From contig NZ_FMIA01000002.1 in NCBI RefSeq assembly GCF_900091615.1, forward strand, positions 5,456,001-5,520,000: 64,000 nt of DNA, in the 5' to 3' direction. The stretch comes from Micromonospora yangpuensis. GTDB lineage: Bacteria; Actinomycetota; Actinomycetes; Mycobacteriales; Micromonosporaceae. Position numbers and translations under genes: made by a program. The notes below the pieces were generated by a model. It saw only the letters and a list, made by a program, of their open reading frames with translations, ran no database searches and was not told where the DNA came from. Within the stretch, counting starts at the first letter, position 1, and every line of letters begins with the position of its first letter. This document shows positions 8,617-17,717 of this stretch, piece after piece.

Positions 8617-10101
8617 GTGACCCCCCAGTACGTCGCCGCCATCGACCAGGGCACCACCTCGTCCCGGTGCATCGTCTTCGACCGGGCCGGAGACATCGTC
8701 TCGGTGGCGCAACGCGAGCACCGGCAGATCTTCCCCCGGCCGGGCTGGGTGGAGCACGACGCCGCGGAGATCTGGGAGAACGTCCAGCTGGTGGTCCGGG
8801 AGGCGCTCGCCGCCGCCGGCACCGACCCGGGCGGGCTCGCCGCGGTGGGCATCACCAACCAGCGGGAGACCACCGTCGTCTGGGACCGGGCCACCGGCCA
8901 ACCGGTGGCCAACGCCATCGTCTGGCAGGACACCCGCACCGGGCCACAGCTGCGCGAGCTGGAACGCGGTTACGGCGAGCAGCGGCTACGCGAACGGACC
9001 GGGCTCATCCTGGCCACGTACTTCGCCGGCCCGAAGCTGCGGTGGTTGCTGGAGCACGTCGACGGGCTGGCCGAACGCGCCGAACGGGGTGAGGTCCTCT
9101 TCGGCACGATGGACAGCTGGCTGATCTGGAAGCTGACCGGCCGGCACGTCACCGACGTCACCAACGCCAGCCGGACCATGCTGATGGACCTGCGTACCCT
9201 CGACTGGGACCCCGAGCTGCTCGACGCCCTGGGGGTGCCGGCGGCGATGCTGCCGCAGATCCACTCCTCCGCCGAGGTGTACGGCACCGCCGGCGGGGTG
9301 CTCGAAGGGGTGCCGGTGGCCAGCGCCCTCGGCGACCAGCAGGCGGCCCTGTTCGGGCAGACCTGCTTCCAGGCGGGCGAGGCCAAGTGCACCTACGGCA
9401 CCGGCAGCTTCCTGCTGCTCAACACCGGCACCGGGCCGGTCACCTCCAGCCACGGCCTGCTCACCACCGTCGCGTACCGGATCGAGGGTCAGCCGGCCGT
9501 CTACGCCCTGGAGGGGGCGATCGCGGTGACCGGGTCACTGGTCCAGTGGCTGCGGGACAACCTCGGCCTGATCTCCACCGCCGGCGAGGTGGAGGAGCTG
9601 GCCCGCACGGTCGAGGACAACGGCGGCTGCTACGTCGTACCCGCCTTCTCCGGGCTGTTCGCGCCACACTGGCGGCCCGACGCCCGCGGGGTGATCGCCG
9701 GCCTGACCGGCTACATCACCAAGGGGCACCTGGCCCGCGCGGTGTTGGAGGCCTCGGCCTGGCAGACCCGCGAGGTGGTCGACGCGATGAACGCCGACTC
9801 GGACGTGGCGCTGCGCCGGTTGCGGGTGGACGGTGGGATGACCGCCAACGAGCTGCTCATGCAGTTCCTCGCCGACGTGCTGACCGTACCGGTGGTCCGC
9901 TCCCGGATCACCGAGACGACCTGCCTCGGCGCCGCCTACGCCGCCGGTCTGGCCGTCGGCTTCTGGCCGGATCTGGCCACCCTGCGGGCACAGTGGCGCT
10001 CCGACGCCCAGTGGGAGTCCGCCATGGACCCCGGTGACCGCGAGCGCGAGCTGCACCAGTGGCGCAAGGCGGTACGACGCACCCTGGACTGGGTGGAGTG
10101 A
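8617..10101 (+). CDS. glpK: Glycerol kinase
   Basis: A 494-residue FGGY-family kinase, full length for glycerol kinase. It phosphorylates glycerol to sn-glycerol-3-phosphate with ATP in the cytoplasm. The N-terminal phosphate-binding motif [10 protein letters not shown], the substrate region [10 protein letters not shown], the [10 protein letters not shown] segment and the late [12 protein letters not shown] signature are all present. The start is GTG at 8617. No glycerol facilitator or glpD is adjacent. It is convergent with purC with four bases between stop codons, leaving no room for a separate terminator. Confidence 0.96.
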   Translation: MTPQYVAAIDQGTTSSRCIVFDRAGDIVSVAQREHRQIFPRPGWVEHDAAEIWENVQLVVREALAAAGTDPGGLAAVGITNQRETTVVWDRATGQPVANAIVWQDTRTGPQLRELERGYGEQRLRERTGLILATYFAGPKLRWLLEHVDGLAERAERGEVLFGTMDSWLIWKLTGRHVTDVTNASRTMLMDLRTLDWDPELLDALGVPAAMLPQIHSSAEVYGTAGGVLEGVPVASALGDQQAALFGQTCFQAGEAKCTYGTGSFLLLNTGTGPVTSSHGLLTTVAYRIEGQPAVYALEGAIAVTGSLVQWLRDNLGLISTAGEVEELARTVEDNGGCYVVPAFSGLFAPHWRPDARGVIAGLTGYITKGHLARAVLEASAWQTREVVDAMNADSDVALRRLRVDGGMTANELLMQFLADVLTVPVVRSRITETTCLGAAYAAGLAVGFWPDLATLRAQWRSDAQWESAMDPGDRERELHQWRKAVRRTLDWVE

Positions 10102-10105
10102 CCGG

Positions 10106-10939
10106 TCAGTCCCAGCGGTTGCCGGTCAGCTTCTCGTACACCTCGACGTAGCGCGCCCGGGTGGCCTCGACCACCTCGGCCGGCACCTCGGGGGCGGGGG
10201 CCTGCTTGTCCCACCCGCTGCCGGCGGCCCAGTCCCGGACGTACTGCTTGTCGAAGGAGAACTGGGCCCGACCCGGCTGGTACGACTGCGCCGGCCAGAA
10301 CCGCGACGAGTCCGAGGTGAGCACCTCGTCGGCGAGGACCAGGGTGCCGTCCGGCGCCCAGCCCAGCTCGATCTTGGTGTCGGCGACCAGGATGCCCCGG
10401 TCGGCGGCCAACTCCGCACCCCGGCAGTAGACGTCGATGGTGATCTGGCGCAGCCGCTCGGCGGTCTGGGCCCCGACCTTCTCCACCACCTCGGCGAAGG
10501 AGATCGGCTCGTCGTGGGCACCGGCCGGCGCCTTGGTGGAGGGGGTGAAGATCGGCTCCGGCAGGATCGACGCCTCGACCAGCCCCCGGGGCAGCTCCAG
10601 CCCGCTGACGGCACCGGTGCGCTGGTACTCGGCGAACCCGCCACCGGTGAGGTAGCCCCGGGCCACGCACTCGACCGGGACCATCTCCAGCCGACGACAG
10701 CGGATGGCCCGGCCGGCGAACTCGGCCGGCACGTCGGTGCTGGAGATCACGTGGTTGGGCACCAGGTCGGCGAGCTGCTCGAACCACCACAGCGACAGCG
10801 CGGTCAACAGCCGTCCCTTGTCCGGGATCGGCGTCGGCAACACGACGTCGTAGACCGAGATGCGGTCGGAGGCGACCAGGATCAGGTCGTCACCGTCGGT
10901 GTAGAGATCCCGAACCTTACCCGAGTGCAGAAGTTCCAC
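10106..10939 (-). CDS. purC: Phosphoribosylaminoimidazole-succinocarboxamide (SAICAR) synthase
   Basis: A 277-residue enzyme of purine synthesis that condenses CAIR with aspartate using ATP. Family motifs include HSGKVRDLY at the N-terminus, DRISVYD, VECVARGYLTG, DTKIELG and DEVLTSDSSRFWP. Length and order are typical of actinobacterial PurC. It starts with ATG at 10939; the 220 bases before the next gene should hold its promoter. It is not in a purine operon within this window. Confidence 0.97.
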   Translation of the reverse strand: MELLHSGKVRDLYTDGDDLILVASDRISVYDVVLPTPIPDKGRLLTALSLWWFEQLADLVPNHVISSTDVPAEFAGRAIRCRRLEMVPVECVARGYLTGGGFAEYQRTGAVSGLELPRGLVEASILPEPIFTPSTKAPAGAHDEPISFAEVVEKVGAQTAERLRQITIDVYCRGAELAADRGILVADTKIELGWAPDGTLVLADEVLTSDSSRFWPAQSYQPGRAQFSFDKQYVRDWAAGSGWDKQAPAPEVPAEVVEATRARYVEVYEKLTGNRWD

Positions 10940-11160
10940 GCGCCTAGTACATCACGCGCCACCGCGGTGTCCGGAAACCCCACCGCAGTCGTACCCGCTG
11001 GGTACCCGGCGGTCACGGACCGCGACCGTCGTCGATCCGCTGACCGTACGGACCGGCCATCGTTGCCGGTCCGGCCGATGGGTCGACGTTGACACCCACG
11101 CGCGTCACCTGTGTAAATGGTCCGACCGCGTGCACCTGCCCGGCACCGAGGAGCCTCCCC

Positions 11161-12495
11161 TTGCCCGCCGCCCGACACCCTCTCCTGTCCCCTCCGGACG
11201 CCGATCCCGGCCGCCGGCGGCTGCTCGCCGCCGCCCTGGGACTGCCGGTCCTCGGCGCCGGCGCGCTCACCGGCTGCCAGGCCGACCGGGCCGCCCCGGT
11301 CCGCGAGGAGCCGGTGGAACTCTCCATCTTCTGGTGGGGCAACCAGCTCCGGGCGGAGCTCACCGAGCGCGCCCTGCGCCTCTACACCGCCCGCAATCCC
11401 CAGGTCACCTTCCGGGTCACCTGGCAGGCCAACAGCGGCTACTACGAGCGGCTCGCCACCCAGGCCGCCGCCGGCAACGCACCCGACCTGCTGCAGATCG
11501 ACGACAACTTCCTCGCCGAGTACGCCCAACGGGAGATCCTGCTCGACCTCAGTGGACACGTCGCGGACAGCCGACTGGACCTGAGCGGCCTGCCCGAGAG
11601 CCTGGCGAGCTACGCCGAGGTGGGTGGCCGGACGATGGCGGTGGCCGCCGCCCAGAACACCCCCGCGCTGGCCTTCAACCGCAGCCTGCTGCGCCGGCTC
11701 GGCCAGCCCGAGCCGCAGATCGGGATGTCCTATCAGGAGTACCTGAGCTGGGCCGACCAGGTCACCCAGGCCAGCGGCGGCAAGGTCGCCGGCACCATGG
11801 ACCCCTCCGGGGACTACCGGCCGTTCTGGCTCTGGCTGCGCTCGCGCAACGCCGAGCTGTACCGGGGCCGGCGGCTCGGGTTCGACGCCGACGACGTGGT
11901 CGACTGGTTCGACCTCTGGCAGCGCGCCCGTTCCGCCAAGTCCACTCCGAGGCAGGCGCTGGTGGACCGGGCCGCCGACGGCGACCCGTCCCGCCAACTC
12001 GTGGTCACCGGCGACAGTGCCGCCTCGTTCTGCTGGTCCAACCAGCTCGCCGACCTGCAGAGCCACACCGAGGACGAGATCGACCTGGTCAGCTGCCCCG
12101 GCCCACCCTCGGCACACTGGGCGCGGGCGTCGATGTACTGGGCGGCGTTCCGGGGCACCCGCCACGCGGACACCGCCGTCGACGTGATCAACTTCCTGAC
12201 CAACAACCTGGCGGTGGGCGAGGCACTGGGCATCGAACGGGGGCTCAGCGCCAACCTCGGCGTCCGGCGGTACGTGCAGGACAACCTCACCGACGAGGCC
12301 GTCAAGCGCTCCGCCGCCTTCGAGGCGACCCTGGCCAGCCGGTTCGGGCCGGCGCCCGCGCCGCCACCGAGGGGGCACGGCAAGGTCCGCCGGTTGCTGA
12401 CCGGTGCCGCGGAGAGCGTGCAGACCCGCCGCTCCACCATCCGGGCCGCCGCCACCCGCTTCGTCAACGAGGCCGGAGCGGCCCTCGCCGAGTGA
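11161..12495 (+). CDS. Extracellular solute-binding lipoprotein, sugar ABC type
   Basis: A 444-residue secreted binding protein. A hydrophobic signal at ~21-38 ends in the lipobox LTGC, with Cys39 as the lipid anchor. Arginines 18-20 just before it make Tat export possible. The body (VELSIFWWGNQ, AAAGNAPDLLQIDD) matches family 1 sugar-binding proteins. The TTG at 11161 is chosen because GAGGAG sits seven bases upstream; an in-frame ATG at 11089 would add a Cys-rich stretch unlike a signal peptide. No permease or ATPase gene adjoins, so it is an orphan, perhaps using a distant transporter. It is convergent with the small gene at 12509. Confidence 0.85.
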   Translation: MPAARHPLLSPPDADPGRRRLLAAALGLPVLGAGALTGCQADRAAPVREEPVELSIFWWGNQLRAELTERALRLYTARNPQVTFRVTWQANSGYYERLATQAAAGNAPDLLQIDDNFLAEYAQREILLDLSGHVADSRLDLSGLPESLASYAEVGGRTMAVAAAQNTPALAFNRSLLRRLGQPEPQIGMSYQEYLSWADQVTQASGGKVAGTMDPSGDYRPFWLWLRSRNAELYRGRRLGFDADDVVDWFDLWQRARSAKSTPRQALVDRAADGDPSRQLVVTGDSAASFCWSNQLADLQSHTEDEIDLVSCPGPPSAHWARASMYWAAFRGTRHADTAVDVINFLTNNLAVGEALGIERGLSANLGVRRYVQDNLTDEAVKRSAAFEATLASRFGPAPAPPPRGHGKVRRLLTGAAESVQTRRSTIRAAATRFVNEAGAALAE

Positions 12496-12508
12496 CCCGC
12501 CCGCCGGG

Positions 12509-12757
12509 TCAGCGGGGTGGGCCGCCGCGCCGGTTGCGGGTCAGCCGGAGCAGCAGCAGGACCACCGCGACGACCACCACCAGACAGCAGAGCAGCCCGA
12601 TCACGCCGAACCCGCCCCGGGACCGCCGTCTGGCGGCCTCCAGCACCAGCTCACCGGTGCCACTGGACGCCCAGGCCGCGACGGGCACGAAGACCGACAG
12701 CGCGACCGTACCGAGGACCGCACCGAGCCGGCCCCACCATCTGCTCCACGAAGACAT
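12509..12757 (-). CDS. Small membrane protein, function unknown
   Basis: An 82-residue protein with two hydrophobic stretches: a signal-like one at ~10-30 ending VPVAAWAS, and a strong membrane helix at ~47-68 rich in Val and Leu, followed by a basic tail. This suggests a small single-pass exported protein with a cytoplasmic basic end. The ATG at 12757 has a good ribosome-binding site (GGAGG, eight bases upstream), which favours this start over an in-frame codon further up. I do not recognise the family. Confidence 0.6.
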   Translation of the reverse strand: MSSWSRWWGRLGAVLGTVALSVFVPVAAWASSGTGELVLEAARRRSRGGFGVIGLLCCLVVVVAVVLLLLRLTRNRRGGPPR

Positions 12758-12864
12758 GACCTCATCCTCCCCGACCGGCGCAACGTCGGCAGCCCCGATC
12801 GCCCGGCCGGACGGACAGTGGTCGAAACCGGACACCCGGGTCGACCTCGGCCGGCGCACACGGC

Positions 12865-12895
12865 GAAGGCCCCGGAGAAGATCTCCGGGGCCTTC
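12865..12895 (-). terminator. Terminator of the first initiator tRNA
   Basis: A perfect 14-bp stem (12865-12878 with 12882-12895) with a three-base loop, immediately after the 3' end of the tRNA on the - strand. No long U-tract follows, as is common in high-GC actinobacteria. Confidence 0.8.
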
Positions 12896-12898
12896 GGG

Positions 12899-12975
12899 TG
12901 GTAGCGGGGACAGGATTTGAACCTGCGACCTCTGGGTTATGAGCCCAGCGAGCTACCGAGCTGCTCCACCCCGCG
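12899..12975 (-). tRNA. Initiator tRNA-fMet (CAU), copy 1
   Basis: A 77-base tRNA with encoded CCA. The anticodon loop CUCAUAA gives CAU. Three features mark it as initiator rather than elongator: it begins CGCGGGG so that the first base C1 cannot pair with base 72 (here U), the anticodon stem has three consecutive G-C pairs (GGG/CCC), and the T-arm reads GGTTCAAATCC. It is followed by its own hairpin terminator and is one of two tandem copies. Confidence 0.96.
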
Positions 12976-13087
12976 TCGCTGGGAAAAGCTTAGCGCACCC
13001 CCGTCGGGAAGATCAGCCGGGGGGTCAGGACCGGAAGGAACCGGCCAGCAAACGCGGACGACCCCGAAGGGAACGGGCCTTCGAACG

Positions 13088-13121
13088 CGAACGGCCCCGA
13101 GGAGATCCTCGGGGCCGTTCG
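13088..13121 (-). terminator. Terminator of the second initiator tRNA
   Basis: A 15-bp stem (13088-13102 with 13107-13121) with a four-base loop directly after the second tRNA on the - strand. It lies between the two tRNA genes, so each copy appears to be terminated, and by implication transcribed, separately. Confidence 0.78.
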
Positions 13122-13123
13122 GG

Positions 13124-13200
13124 TGGTAGCGGGGACAGGATTTGAACCTGCGACCTCTGGGTTATGAGCCCAGCGAGCTACCGAGCTGCTCCACCCCGCG
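13124..13200 (-). tRNA. Initiator tRNA-fMet (CAU), copy 2
   Basis: The same 77-base sequence as copy 1 as far as I can compare by eye, including the C1-U72 mismatch, CAU anticodon, GGG/CCC anticodon stem and encoded CCA. The two copies are 225 bases apart. The flanking hairpins differ in sequence although both have the same tRNA-distal layout. Confidence 0.96.
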
Positions 13201-13273
13201 TCGGTAGGACAACCCTAGCGCACCACCCGCCGGCGGTGCAAAACGGCCCCGGAGAACCGGCGCGTGTACGGCG

Positions 13274-13319
13274 AAACCCGTGGTCACGGGAGCAACAGAG
13301 CTCCCACGGCCACGGGTTC
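13274..13319. terminator. Imperfect hairpin after the UPF0182 gene
   Basis: The arms AACCCGTGG and CCACGGGTT pair, with a second inner helix CGGGAG/CTCCC after a short mismatch. It lies 25 bases past the stop of the - strand UPF0182 gene and before the second tRNA. It is probably the terminator of that gene. Confidence 0.55.
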
Positions 13320-13343
13320 GTCGAGACCGAACCGCTCCCCGGG

Positions 13344-16300
13344 TCAGCCGCTCGGGCTGGGCGCGGGCGTGCCCGTCGGACTGGCGGCCGGAGACGCCGG
13401 GGCGTTCGGGTTGCCCGCCTGCTGGGCCCGCTGGAACGCGGCCATCGCCTCGTCCAGCTGCTTCAGCGCCTCGCCGTACCGGGCGAAGTCACCGGAGGTC
13501 TGCGCGGCCCGGACCTCGGCGATCGCCGTCTGCACGGCCTGGGCCGCCTCGGCCAGATCACCGGTCAGCTCCGGGGTGGTGCCCGGTGACGGCGGCGGGG
13601 TCGGCGAGGCCGGCGGCGTCTCGTCGTCCCCGGCCGGCGGCGCGGGCGTCTGGTTGCCCGCCCGTTCACCCTGCTCGACCAGCGCCTTGATGCCCTCCGA
13701 CACGTTGTTGGCAAGCACCACGTACGAGCCGCCGTCGCCGTACGACATCAGCACCCGCTGCAGCAGCGGCGGCGCGTTCTCCTGGTTGGTCTTGACGTAG
13801 ACCGGCTCGACGTAGAGCATCCCGTTGCCGAAGGGCAGGGAGAGCAGGTTGCCGTACTGCACCTGGGCCTGGTTCGAGGAGAGCAGGTTCAGCTGCTGCC
13901 GGATGTCGGCGTTGTTGGTCATCTGCTGGTGCACCTGCACCGGCCCGGAGATCCGGGTCTGGTCGGGCAGGTCCAGCACCTCCAGTCGGGGCTGCCCGTC
14001 GACGTACGACCCGCTGATCAGCGCGGCGAGGTTCTGCCGCCCGTTCGGAGTGACCGCCGAGGTCAGCTGGAACCTCGGCCCGTCCTGACCGGGGAACTGG
14101 GTGTAGAGGTAGTACGGGGGCTGCCGCTGCCCGCTGTCCGGGTTGTCCGGCACGCTCGGCACCTGCCAGAAGTCCTGCGCCGAGTAGAAGTCCCCCGGAT
14201 CGGTCACGTGGAACTTGGTGAGCAGGTTGCGCTGCACCTTGAACAGGTCCGCCGGGTAGCGGAAGTGCTCGCTGAGCTCGGCCGGGATCTCCGACTTCGG
14301 CCGGACCAGGTCACCGCCGAAGGCCTTGTTCCACGCCTTGAGCACCGGATCGTTGTCGTCGAACTCGTACAGCCGAACGGTCCCGTCGTACGCGTCGACA
14401 GTCGCCTTCACCGAGTTGCGGATGTAGTTGACGTTCTCCCGGGCCAACTGGAAGGTGCCCCGGCCGGTCAGCTCGTCGGCGGTCTCCTGCTGGAGGTTGA
14501 CCCGCTCGGCGTACGGGTAGGTCGCGGACGTGGTGTAGCCGTCGATGATCCACTGGATCCGGCCGTCGACCACCGCCGGGTACGGGTCACCGTCAACGGT
14601 CAGGAACGGGGCGACCTTCTCCACCCGGTCCCGCGGGTTGCGGATGTAGAGCAGCTTGGAGTTCTCGTTCACCCGGTCGGAGAGGAGGAAGTTCGACTCC
14701 TGCTCCTTGATCGCGTACAGCAGTCGGCGGGGGAACGACCCCACGTCGACGCCGCCGCTGCCGGTGTAGGTGTAGAACTCGCCGGTACCGGTGCTCTCAC
14801 CCTCGCTGTCGCCGACCGGGCGGTCGAACTCCGCGTTGCGCTCGGGGTCGGTCTGCCCGACGATCGCGTAGTCGCCCGGCTCCATCCGCTCGCCGTAGTA
14901 GACCCGGGGCTGCTCGGTCGGGATGGTGTCGGCGCGGGCGGTGCAGAGCTCGCCCTGGGCGTTCTGCTCCTCCTGCTGGTCGTTGGCGTCGTCGAGGAAG
15001 CCGGAGACGAAGAACGGCTGCCCGCCGCAGACCACCCGGTTGGCCGGGGCCGCGACCAGCCCGTACCCGTGGGTGTAGACGGTGTGCCGGTTGATCCAGG
15101 TGTCCTGCTGGTTGCTGAGCTGCCGGTAGTTGATCTCCCGGAGGCCGACCACGTAGTCCTGGGTGGTGCCGTTGACGGTGTACCGGTCGACGTCGAGCTT
15201 CTCGCCGAAGTCGTAGAACTGCCGGACCTGCTGCCGCTGGGTGTAGGTCTCGGAGACCAGCTGCGGGTCGAGCAGGCGGATGTTCTGCACCACCGCGGTG
15301 TCGGTGGCCAGGCTCGCCGGTGGGGTGAGGTTGTTGGCCGCGTACCTGACCGGTTCGGTGCCGGCGAGCCCGAACGACGCCCGCGTCGCGTCGATGCTGC
15401 GCTGGATGTAGGGCGCTTCCTTGTCCTTCTCGCTCGGCCGGACCTCGAAGGTCTGCACCGCCCACGGGTAGATCCCACCGATCGCCACCGCGGAGACCCC
15501 GAGCAGGGCGAGCGAGATGCCCGGCCAGACGAGGTTACGCATCACCGCGTTGGAGAAGACGACGATCGCGATCGCCACCACGACCGAGATGTAGGCGAGG
15601 ATCTCCTTGGCCGGCAGCAGCGCGTTGACGTCGGCGTAGCCGGCGCCGTAGAGGTTGACGCCGTCGTTGTACTCCAGCAGCATCGCCCGCCGGTCGAGCA
15701 CGTACGCGACCGCCTTGAGCCCGACGAAGACCGCGACGAGGGTGGTGACGTGGGCGCGGGCGGCGTTGGTCATCCGGTCGCCGACGCCCTGCAGCCGGAT
15801 CCCGCCGAAGATGTAGTGCACGGCCAGCGCCCCGAGCAGGGCGAGCACCACCATGGTGAAACCGACCCCGAGCAGGTAGCGCCAGAACGGCAACTGGAAG
15901 ACGTAGAAGCCGATGTCGATGCCGAACTCGGGATCGTCCACCCCGAAGTCGCCGCCGTTGCGGAAGAGTAGCCACTGGCTCCACCGGCTCTGCGCGGACA
16001 GCCCGGCGAAGATCCCGACGACGACCGCCACCAGCGTGATCCAGAGCCCCAGCCGAGGCCCGAGGAGCATCCGGTACCGCTCCAGGGTGGCCTGCTCGGC
16101 GGAGTGCGGCCGCAGACTGGGCCGCAGCCGGTGGGCCAACCAGAGGTTGCCGCCGATCAGCGCGGCCATCAGCACGCCGATGGTGAGGAAGAGCAGCAGC
16201 CGGGTGGTCAGCACGCTGGTGAACACGTCGGTGAAGCGGACCTCGTCGAACCACAGCCAGTCGGTCCAGACCTGCACCCCCCAACTGAGCAGGCTGAACA

Positions 16301-16376
16301 GCACGAACACCCCGACCAGCACGCCGATCGTGACGCGTCCGCGTCGGCTCATCCTCGGCAGGGGGCTGCTACGCAT
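13344..16376 (-). CDS. UPF0182 family membrane protein
   Basis: A 1010-residue protein. About seven transmembrane helices lie in the first ~330 residues (LFSLLSWGVQVWTDWLWF, then LLLFLTIGVLMAALIGG and others). A long hydrophilic domain follows, expected outside the cell, with conserved blocks such as YVVGLREINYRQL, NRHTVYTHGYG and LPFGNGMLYVEPVY. A Pro/Ser/Ala-rich tail ends it. Length and order match UPF0182, conserved in actinobacteria and cyanobacteria with unknown function. The ATG at 16376 is preferred: the preceding in-frame stretch is not conserved-looking. It stands between the tRNA pair and the PDZ protease, all on the - strand, with 216 bases separating it from the latter. Confidence 0.9.
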   Translation of the reverse strand: MRSSPLPRMSRRGRVTIGVLVGVFVLFSLLSWGVQVWTDWLWFDEVRFTDVFTSVLTTRLLLFLTIGVLMAALIGGNLWLAHRLRPSLRPHSAEQATLERYRMLLGPRLGLWITLVAVVVGIFAGLSAQSRWSQWLLFRNGGDFGVDDPEFGIDIGFYVFQLPFWRYLLGVGFTMVVLALLGALAVHYIFGGIRLQGVGDRMTNAARAHVTTLVAVFVGLKAVAYVLDRRAMLLEYNDGVNLYGAGYADVNALLPAKEILAYISVVVAIAIVVFSNAVMRNLVWPGISLALLGVSAVAIGGIYPWAVQTFEVRPSEKDKEAPYIQRSIDATRASFGLAGTEPVRYAANNLTPPASLATDTAVVQNIRLLDPQLVSETYTQRQQVRQFYDFGEKLDVDRYTVNGTTQDYVVGLREINYRQLSNQQDTWINRHTVYTHGYGLVAAPANRVVCGGQPFFVSGFLDDANDQQEEQNAQGELCTARADTIPTEQPRVYYGERMEPGDYAIVGQTDPERNAEFDRPVGDSEGESTGTGEFYTYTGSGGVDVGSFPRRLLYAIKEQESNFLLSDRVNENSKLLYIRNPRDRVEKVAPFLTVDGDPYPAVVDGRIQWIIDGYTTSATYPYAERVNLQQETADELTGRGTFQLARENVNYIRNSVKATVDAYDGTVRLYEFDDNDPVLKAWNKAFGGDLVRPKSEIPAELSEHFRYPADLFKVQRNLLTKFHVTDPGDFYSAQDFWQVPSVPDNPDSGQRQPPYYLYTQFPGQDGPRFQLTSAVTPNGRQNLAALISGSYVDGQPRLEVLDLPDQTRISGPVQVHQQMTNNADIRQQLNLLSSNQAQVQYGNLLSLPFGNGMLYVEPVYVKTNQENAPPLLQRVLMSYGDGGSYVVLANNVSEGIKALVEQGERAGNQTPAPPAGDDETPPASPTPPPSPGTTPELTGDLAEAAQAVQTAIAEVRAAQTSGDFARYGEALKQLDEAMAAFQRAQQAGNPNAPASPAASPTGTPAPSPSG

Positions 16377-16592
16377 GACCACTGTTTGGCTCCGCACGCT
16401 CGATGTGATCGGCTCCGACCAGGCACCCCAGAGTACGGGGTGTTCCTGAACGCGTACGGTCAAGGTCTGGCCACGCCAGCTGTGTTGCACACCGGCGGCC
16501 GGGCGCACCCGGCCCGGTCGATGCCGCTGATCGAGATCGGTCGGTCGGTGCCGGGCGGGCCCCTCCGGGAGCGGGCGGGTGGCGCGTGCGGG

Positions 16593-17606
16593 TCAGCAGC
16601 GGACGGGTTGACCCCCCGAGCGGACCGCCGCCAGGGCGGTGAGCGCCTCGTCCAGCGAGCCGACCCGGAGCAGGGGCAGGTCGGGCTGGGGGTTGCGCAG
16701 CGCCTCCGCGCAGTTGTCCGCCGGCACCAGGAAAGCCTCCGCCCCGGCCTGCTTCGCCCCGACCAGCTTCTGGGCGATGCCGCCGATCGGCCCGACCCGG
16801 CCCTCGTCGTCGATGGTGCCGGTACCGGCGATGATCTTGCCCCCGGTCAGGTCCTCGGGCTCGATCTTGTCCACGATGCCGAGGGCGAACATCAGCCCGG
16901 CGCTCGGCCCACCGATGTCCCCCAGGTCGATCTTGAGGGTGAAGGGGTGCGGCTGCTCCTGGGCGATCTCCACCCCGATGCGCGGCCGGCCGTCCTGCTC
17001 CCGGCTGGTCACCGTCGCCGTGGCGGCCGCCCCCGACCGGGTGTAACCGATGGTCAGCGCGGTACCCGCCGGGGCCGCCCGGACCAGCTCGGTCAGGCTC
17101 GCCGCGGTGGTCACCGGCTGCCCCTCGACGGAGGTCACCACGTCACCGACGCGCAGCACCCCGGCGGCCGGGCCGGCGGCCGCCACCGTCTTGACCACCA
17201 CCTGGATCGGGTAGCCCAACTCGGCCAGGGCGGCGGTCTCGGCGCTGGTCTGGGAGGTCCGGAAGTCCTCCTCGTTGCGCTGCTTGACCTCCTGCTGCGA
17301 CTCACCGGGCGGGTAGACCAGCTCGCGCGGCACCACCGCCCGGTCCGAGGAGAACCAACCGGCCAGCGCCGAGCGCAGCTTGACGCTGGGCTGCACCCCG
17401 ACCGTGGTCAGCCGCAGCTGACCGGCGGAGGTGGAGGTCTCCCGCCCGGTGATCTGGATGACCTCGGTGCCGTCCTCGGTGCCCAACGTGTCGACGGTCG
17501 GCCCCGGACCGAGCACCACGTACGGAATGGGCGTAACCAGGACACCGACGCTCAACAGGGCGGTGAGCAGAGCACCGAGCAGGACGGTCACGCCACGACG
17601 TCTCAT
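16593..17606 (-). CDS. YlbL-type PDZ and Lon-like serine protease, membrane anchored
   Basis: A 337-residue protein. One membrane anchor (residues ~7-30) leads to an extracytoplasmic part with a PDZ domain (~135-200, GDVVTSVEGQPV) and a Lon-type proteolytic domain. The catalytic dyad is visible: Ser235 in GGPSAG and Lys280 in GGIAQK, 45 residues apart as in Lon. No ATPase module is present. Relatives (YlbL/SdrC) cleave membrane or envelope proteins; the substrate here is unknown. The ATG at 17606 begins at the basic residues before the anchor. It diverges from the metalloprotease-like gene at 17718, with 111 bases for both promoters. Confidence 0.9.
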   Translation of the reverse strand: MRRRGVTVLLGALLTALLSVGVLVTPIPYVVLGPGPTVDTLGTEDGTEVIQITGRETSTSAGQLRLTTVGVQPSVKLRSALAGWFSSDRAVVPRELVYPPGESQQEVKQRNEEDFRTSQTSAETAALAELGYPIQVVVKTVAAAGPAAGVLRVGDVVTSVEGQPVTTAASLTELVRAAPAGTALTIGYTRSGAAATATVTSREQDGRPRIGVEIAQEQPHPFTLKIDLGDIGGPSAGLMFALGIVDKIEPEDLTGGKIIAGTGTIDDEGRVGPIGGIAQKLVGAKQAGAEAFLVPADNCAEALRNPQPDLPLLRVGSLDEALTALAAVRSGGQPVRC

Positions 17607-17717
17607 GCGCCAGAGCGTACCGACCGCGCCACCGGCGACCGGCGCGCGCCGCGACTTCGCCCTCAGCGCAACGCCGGTGGGGCCGACCTGGGGCGCGGCC
17701 CGCGTACCGTAGACGTC

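Noticed and set aside
11089..11160. ATG 11089 as the start of the sugar-binding lipoprotein
   Set aside because: It lacks a ribosome-binding site and would place a Cys- and Pro-rich stretch before the signal peptide; TTG 11161 has GAGGAG at proper spacing.
12883..13200. An integrated element at the duplicated tRNA genes
   Set aside because: The 225-base duplication contains only the tRNA and its terminator; no integrase or extra genes lie between or beside the copies.
13929..15971. 680-codon + strand open frame
   Set aside because: It lies opposite the UPF0182 gene, has the Val/Leu/Gly/Asp-rich composition of an antisense frame and no domain.
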